A stretch of DNA of 47,357 nucleotides, taken from contig CANQJV010000013.1 of NCBI GenBank assembly GCA_947624295.1, forward strand, positions 1 through 47,357. Direction: 5' to 3'. Of this stretch, positions 43,750 through 47,357 are shown one piece after another (positions within the stretch are counted from its first letter, which is position 1; every line of letters begins with the position of its first letter). This stretch comes from an uncultured Ruminococcus sp. (GTDB lineage: Bacteria > Bacillota > Clostridia > Oscillospirales > Ruminococcaceae). The notes beneath the pieces were generated by a model. That model saw only the letters and a list, made by a program, of their open reading frames with translations, made no database searches and had not been told where the DNA came from. The position numbers and the translations under genes were made by a program.

Positions 43750-46056
43750 ATGAGTAATCCAATCAATCCTGAATTTAAGATAAGGGAGGTGGCTGAACGA
43801 ATTAGACTCACACGTGAGTCAGTAGGTCTCACTCCCGATGAAATGGCTGAAAAATGCGGTGTTTCCTCGTATGAGTACCTTGCTTACGAGGGCGGAGCAA
43901 AAGATTTCAGTTTCACTTTTATCTATAAATTCGCAAATGCGTGCGGAGTAGAAATCACCGACCTTATGGAGGGCGAATCTCCGCATATCAACAGTTACGA
44001 CATAACAAGGGCAGGTCAAGGGCACCCTATTGCGAGAAGAAAAGGGCTCAGCTATATGCGCCTTGCGCCTAATTTCCAGAATAAGATAGGTGAACCGTTC
44101 CTTGTTACTATACCTTATGTTGAGGAGAAGTACAGAGTTCCACATCCGCATACGCACGAGGGTCAGGAAATGGACATTGTCGTAAGCGGACAGCTTAAAG
44201 TACAGGTTGGTGACAATGTTGAAATCCTCAATGAGGGTGACTCTATTTATTACGACAGTTCCGAAAAGCACGATGAATGGGCAATTGGCGGAAAAGAGTG
44301 CAAATTTTATGCTGTTGTTTTCGGTACAAATCAACCGCAGAGAGCAATCCAGCATATTGAACCTGTAATTCTCCCCGGCGTTACAAATTTTGACCTTGCT
44401 AAAGTTGAAAATCCTGTTGCTGACCAGTTTGTTGAGGTTGACACTGATGAAAACGGTGCAATGAAGAATATCAGATTCAAAAATGTTGAAACTTTTAACT
44501 TCGGATTTGATGTTGTTGATTTCCTTGCTGCTAAAAATCCTGATAAAACTGCACTTATATACGTATCGAACGATATGGAGGAAAAGCGTTTTACTTTTGC
44601 CGAAATAAAGAAGTACTCCAATATGACTGCAAATTATTTCAGGTCAATGGGCATTAAGAAGGGCGATAAAGTTATGCTTGTCCTGAAAAGGCACTATCAG
44701 TTCTGGTTCTCAATCATTGCCCTTCACAAGATAGGTGCAGTAGTAATTCCTGCTACAAATCAGCTTGTACAGCACGATTTCACATACAGATTCAAAGCAG
44801 CAGATGTCAAGGCGATTGTCTGTACTGCTGACGGAGATGTTGCGCATCAGGTAGACCTTGCAATTGAAGAATGCGGAATGAAAATCACACGAATGATTGT
44901 AAACGGCGAACGTGACGGCTGGTTTAATTTCGATGACGGCATAAAGGGTTGCAGTGACGTGTTTGAACGTCCTACAGACCCGAAAGAACTCTCATGCGGT
45001 CACGAAACTAATCTGATGTACTTCACATCAGGTACTACAGGCTACCCGAAAATCGCTGCACATAGCCATTTATATGCACTCGGTCACTTTGCGACGGCAC
45101 GTTACTGGCATAATGTTGACCCGAACGGCATACATCTCACGATTTCAGATACAGGCTGGGGCAAGGCACTATGGGGAAAACTCTACGGACAGTGGTTAAG
45201 TGAAACCTGCATATTTGTTTACGATTTTGACCGTTTCCACGCTGATAAAATCCTGCCGATGTTCAAAAAATACGGTATAACGACATTCTGCGCACCGCCT
45301 ACAATGTTCAGATTCTTTATTAAAGAAGATTTGTCGAAATACGACCTCAGCAGTATAAAATACGCTACAGTTGCGGGCGAGGCACTCAATCCTGAAGTTT
45401 ATAACCAATTCCTGAAAGCTACGGGCGTAAAACTCATGGAGGGATTCGGACAGACTGAAACAACTCTTGTTATCGGCAATTTCGTTGGAATGGTAGCACG
45501 TCCCGGTTCAATGGGCAAGCCGAACGTGCAGTATGATGTTGATATTGTTGATTCAGACGGTAATTCAGTTAAACCGGGCGAAACGGGTGAAATTGTAATC
45601 CGTACCGACAAAAACACACCTCCGGGACTTTTCCTCGGCTACTATAAGGACGAGGAGAAAACAAAAGAGGCATGGAATAACGGTATATACCATACAGGCG
45701 ATACAGCTTATAAAGATGAGGACGGCTATTATTGGTATGTCGGACGAGTTGACGACGTTATCAAGTCATCAGGCTATCGTATAGGACCGTTTGAAATTGA
45801 GAGCGTTATTATGGAATTGCCGTATGTTCTGGAATGCGGAGTAAGTGCGGCACCTGACCCTGTTCGTGGGCAAGTAGTAAAGGCATCTATTGTACTTGTA
45901 AAAGGTACAGAGGGTACGGAAGAACTCAAGAAAGAGATTCAGGAGTACGTCAAGAAACACACTGCGCCTTACAAATACCCAAGAATAGTGGAATTTCGTG
46001 ATGAATTGCCGAAAACTATCAGCGGAAAAATCCGCCGTGTAGAACTCAAAGGCTAA
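43750..46056 (+). CDS. XRE regulator-cupin-acyl-CoA synthetase fusion (768 aa)
   Basis: Three domains in order: an XRE-type helix-turn-helix at ~12-72 (REVAERIRLTRESVGLTPDE, KCGVSSYEYLAYEGG); a cupin at ~115-192 with metal ligands H134/H136 (PHPHTHEGQEMD) and later H174; and an adenylate-forming acyl-CoA synthetase at ~240-768 of the medium-chain (ACSM) type, with P-loop YFTSGTTGYPK (424-434), EGFGQTE, YHTGD, and the catalytic Lys K760 in SGKIRR. It would both sense an acid-like ligand and activate it; the substrate is unknown. ATG 43750 follows AAAGGAG. Confidence 0.88.
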   Translation: MSNPINPEFKIREVAERIRLTRESVGLTPDEMAEKCGVSSYEYLAYEGGAKDFSFTFIYKFANACGVEITDLMEGESPHINSYDITRAGQGHPIARRKGLSYMRLAPNFQNKIGEPFLVTIPYVEEKYRVPHPHTHEGQEMDIVVSGQLKVQVGDNVEILNEGDSIYYDSSEKHDEWAIGGKECKFYAVVFGTNQPQRAIQHIEPVILPGVTNFDLAKVENPVADQFVEVDTDENGAMKNIRFKNVETFNFGFDVVDFLAAKNPDKTALIYVSNDMEEKRFTFAEIKKYSNMTANYFRSMGIKKGDKVMLVLKRHYQFWFSIIALHKIGAVVIPATNQLVQHDFTYRFKAADVKAIVCTADGDVAHQVDLAIEECGMKITRMIVNGERDGWFNFDDGIKGCSDVFERPTDPKELSCGHETNLMYFTSGTTGYPKIAAHSHLYALGHFATARYWHNVDPNGIHLTISDTGWGKALWGKLYGQWLSETCIFVYDFDRFHADKILPMFKKYGITTFCAPPTMFRFFIKEDLSKYDLSSIKYATVAGEALNPEVYNQFLKATGVKLMEGFGQTETTLVIGNFVGMVARPGSMGKPNVQYDVDIVDSDGNSVKPGETGEIVIRTDKNTPPGLFLGYYKDEEKTKEAWNNGIYHTGDTAYKDEDGYYWYVGRVDDVIKSSGYRIGPFEIESVIMELPYVLECGVSAAPDPVRGQVVKASIVLVKGTEGTEELKKEIQEYVKKHTAPYKYPRIVEFRDELPKTISGKIRRVELKG

Positions 46057-46081
46057 AATTTTCGTTAAATTTTTCAGCTTA

Positions 46082-46110
46082 ATCAGCCGTGGAAAATTTC
46101 TGCGGCTGAT
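46082..46110 (+). terminator. Hairpin after the fusion gene
   Basis: ATCAGCCG / CGGCTGAT 8-bp stem with a 13-nt loop. The tail is AT-alternating rather than a T-run, so termination strength is uncertain. Confidence 0.5.
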
Positions 46111-46149
46111 ATATATATATTATAATAAGTAATAAAAAGGAGAATTTTT

Positions 46150-46767
46150 ATGACACTTGCCGAACTTGAAAAAGAACTTGATGTGACATTCCCGAAAAAA
46201 TTCCACGAAATTTATGATACAGGCGCAATGGAGTGGGTTGAGGCAGGACACGAGAAATTTACTGAAAACAGAGAAAAGTACTTCAATGACCCGAAAGCGT
46301 TTCTTATGGTGTCATGCGACTGCGAACCCTATTTTTTTGAAGATATACCCGGACTGGTTAAAACACTTGACGAAATGCTTGAGTGGCGGAAAGAAGCTAC
46401 AGAGGAAGAACTTGCTGAAAATTGCAGGCTTGTTCCGTTTGCAATGAACGGCGGAGGAGATATATACTGTTTTCTGTACAAAGACGGCGAAAATGAACCG
46501 TCTGTAGTGCTGTATTTCCACGATTGCTATGATTTACCCGAAATTATCGGCAAAGATTTTGATGAGTTTCTTTATATAGAAATGCTGTCGTGTATAGCGT
46601 ATGCGGAGGAGGAGGACGATTTTTCGGAACTCGAAAGCGAACAATGGCAGAATAATCTTTCTTATCTTGACGAAAAATACAGGAAAGTCATTGAATCGGC
46701 GGACAAAAGCAGGTTAGCTGATATGTACTGGGCGATTGATTTCGCAAAAGCAGAAATTTTTAGTTAA
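46150..46767 (+). CDS. SMI1/KNR4 (SUKH) family protein (205 aa)
   Basis: Begins with a typical SUKH start LAELEKELDVTFPKKFHEIY, has the middle MVSCDCEPYFFEDIPGLVKT and LVPFAMNGGGDIYCFLY motifs, followed by an acidic helical tail of ~60 residues. SUKH proteins are often immunity proteins of polymorphic toxins, but a solitary housekeeping role is as likely here because no toxin gene adjoins. ATG 46150 is behind AAAAGGAG. Confidence 0.85.
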   Translation: MTLAELEKELDVTFPKKFHEIYDTGAMEWVEAGHEKFTENREKYFNDPKAFLMVSCDCEPYFFEDIPGLVKTLDEMLEWRKEATEEELAENCRLVPFAMNGGGDIYCFLYKDGENEPSVVLYFHDCYDLPEIIGKDFDEFLYIEMLSCIAYAEEEDDFSELESEQWQNNLSYLDEKYRKVIESADKSRLADMYWAIDFAKAEIFS

Positions 46768-46881
46768 ATATAAAAAATATTTTGCAATTTATGGAATTTT
46801 GCTTCGGGAAATACTGTTTTTTGCCGAATTTATGCGAAAATTTCAGTATAAAAATTTTTTTGGAAAATTTTCAAAAAACAC

Positions 46882-46910
46882 TTGACAAATCGAAAAACTT
46901 GTGATATAAT
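46882..46910 (+). promoter_or_regulatory. Promoter of the tRNA cluster
   Basis: TTGACA (46882-46887), 17-bp spacer, TATAAT (46905-46910): full consensus. Confidence 0.92.
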
Positions 46911-46917
46911 ATAATAG

Positions 46918-46982
46918 TCGTCAGGCGTGAGGGACAACCGGAGGTTAACCAAACTGAACGACATAAAGTAAAATGGTCACGT
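46918..46982 (+). other. Structured leader upstream of tRNA-Val
   Basis: GTCGTCAG at 46918-46925 can pair with CTGAACGAC (one bulge) at 46955-46963, with a nested AACC-GGA-GGTT hairpin inside. It would be removed by RNase P during tRNA maturation. A 14-codon GTG-started ORF is present but has no RBS. Confidence 0.5.
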
Positions 46983-47055
46983 GGGGGTTTAGCTCAGCTG
47001 GGAGAGCATCTGCCTTACAAGCAGAGGGTCACAGGTTCGAGCCCTGTAGTCCCCA
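46983..47055 (+). tRNA. tRNA-Val (anticodon UAC)
   Basis: Cloverleaf with acceptor GGGGGTT / AGTCCCC, anticodon loop CTTACAA giving UAC, T arm ACAGGTTCGAGCCCTGT. CCA not encoded (A then TCA). Confidence 0.96.
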
Positions 47056-47062
47056 TCACTTT

Positions 47063-47139
47063 GGCCCGGTAGTTCAGTTGGTTAGAACGCTAGCCTGTCA
47101 CGCTAGAGGTCGTGAGTTCGAGCCTCATCCGGGTCGCCA
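47063..47139 (+). tRNA. tRNA-Asp (anticodon GUC)
   Basis: Acceptor GGCCCGG / CCGGGTC, anticodon loop CTGTCAC giving GUC, T arm GTGAGTTCGAGCCTCAT; CCA encoded at 47137-47139. Confidence 0.96.
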
Positions 47140-47173
47140 TTTTTTGTACCGAACGCTTAACTGCGGTGTATAT

Positions 47174-47249
<76 letters not shown>

Positions 47250-47284
47250 CGAGGAATACGGAATTCAGCCGATATTCCTCTCAT

Positions 47285-47357
47285 GCGGATTTAGCTCATC
47301 CGGTAGAGCGCCACCTTGCCAAGGTGGAGGTAGCGAGTTCGAGCCTCGTAATCCGCT
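47285..47357 (+). tRNA. tRNA-Gly (anticodon GCC), ends at window edge
   Basis: Acceptor GCGGATT / AATCCGC, anticodon loop TTGCCAA giving GCC, T arm GCGAGTTCGAGCCTCGT. The discriminator base is the last base of the window; any encoded CCA is outside. Confidence 0.95.

Noticed and set aside
46930..46975. 14-codon GTG ORF in the tRNA leader
   Set aside because: No RBS upstream; better explained as structured RNA.

Overview
The window looks like chromosome of a low-GC, Gram-positive, anaerobic Clostridia-class gut bacterium, most likely a Ruminococcus or close relative. The signs are two secreted proteins with C-terminal type I dockerins (a GH74-type xyloglucan hydrolase and a CAP-domain protein), dipicolinate synthase genes, a HydE-type radical SAM maturase, RicT, CIRCE-controlled groESL, and many short-spaced or overlapping operons with AAGGAG-type ribosome binding sites. 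The species call is inference.

Layout. (1) 1-11390, + strand, closely packed: four copies of a small unrecognised gene, one fused to a duplicated leuB start, then leuB, a DUF815 ATPase, ilvA, ridA, nadA, hydE, a pair of U32-like paralogues, cysE, a NADAR-family gene that seems to start at ACG, and a CX5R phosphatase-like gene, closed by a hairpin terminator. (2) 11421-16302, - strand: SCP2-like protein, glyS, cysS, two unrecognised genes and tRNA-Leu(UAA). (3) 16467-18067, +: an HMGL-like aldolase-domain protein and a metallophosphoesterase. (4) 18058-25409, -: rlmH (probable CTG start) with a WalJ/YycJ-like MBL protein and an AIM24-like protein, a Cache-GGDEF protein with a ruined GGDEF motif, groEL-groES behind a perfect CIRCE, and dpaA-dpaB. 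(5) 25498-30641, +: a MITE-like element, a RING-like zinc membrane protein, a lipoprotein, uvrC, rsmD, coaD and a coiled-coil protein. (6) 30849-33539, -: the secreted GH74-dockerin enzyme. (7) 33729-38348, +: a sigma-region-4-like protein, an Orn/Lys/Arg decarboxylase-family enzyme, holB, ricT, queH and ybaK. (8) hsp20 on - with a distant CIRCE, a second MITE copy with a perfect 10-bp target duplication, then nadB, an unknown gene, nadC and a decayed copy of the nadC tail. (9) A CAP-dockerin protein on -, then an XRE-cupin-acyl-CoA synthetase fusion, a SUKH-family protein and a tRNA cluster Val-Asp-Phe-Gly running off the window end.

How the genes fit together. ilvA and ridA form a threonine deaminase plus enamine-clearing pair. 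nadA, nadB and nadC give the aspartate-to-NaMN route but sit in two loci. groESL and hsp20 both carry HrcA-type operators. holB, ricT, queH and ybaK form a housekeeping run. The least conventional parts are the recombined gene array in front of leuB, the orphan NADAR plus phosphatase pair, the twin U32-like proteins beside hydE, the MITE, and the regulator-enzyme fusion at 43750. No phage, plasmid, CRISPR array or intact transposase was seen.
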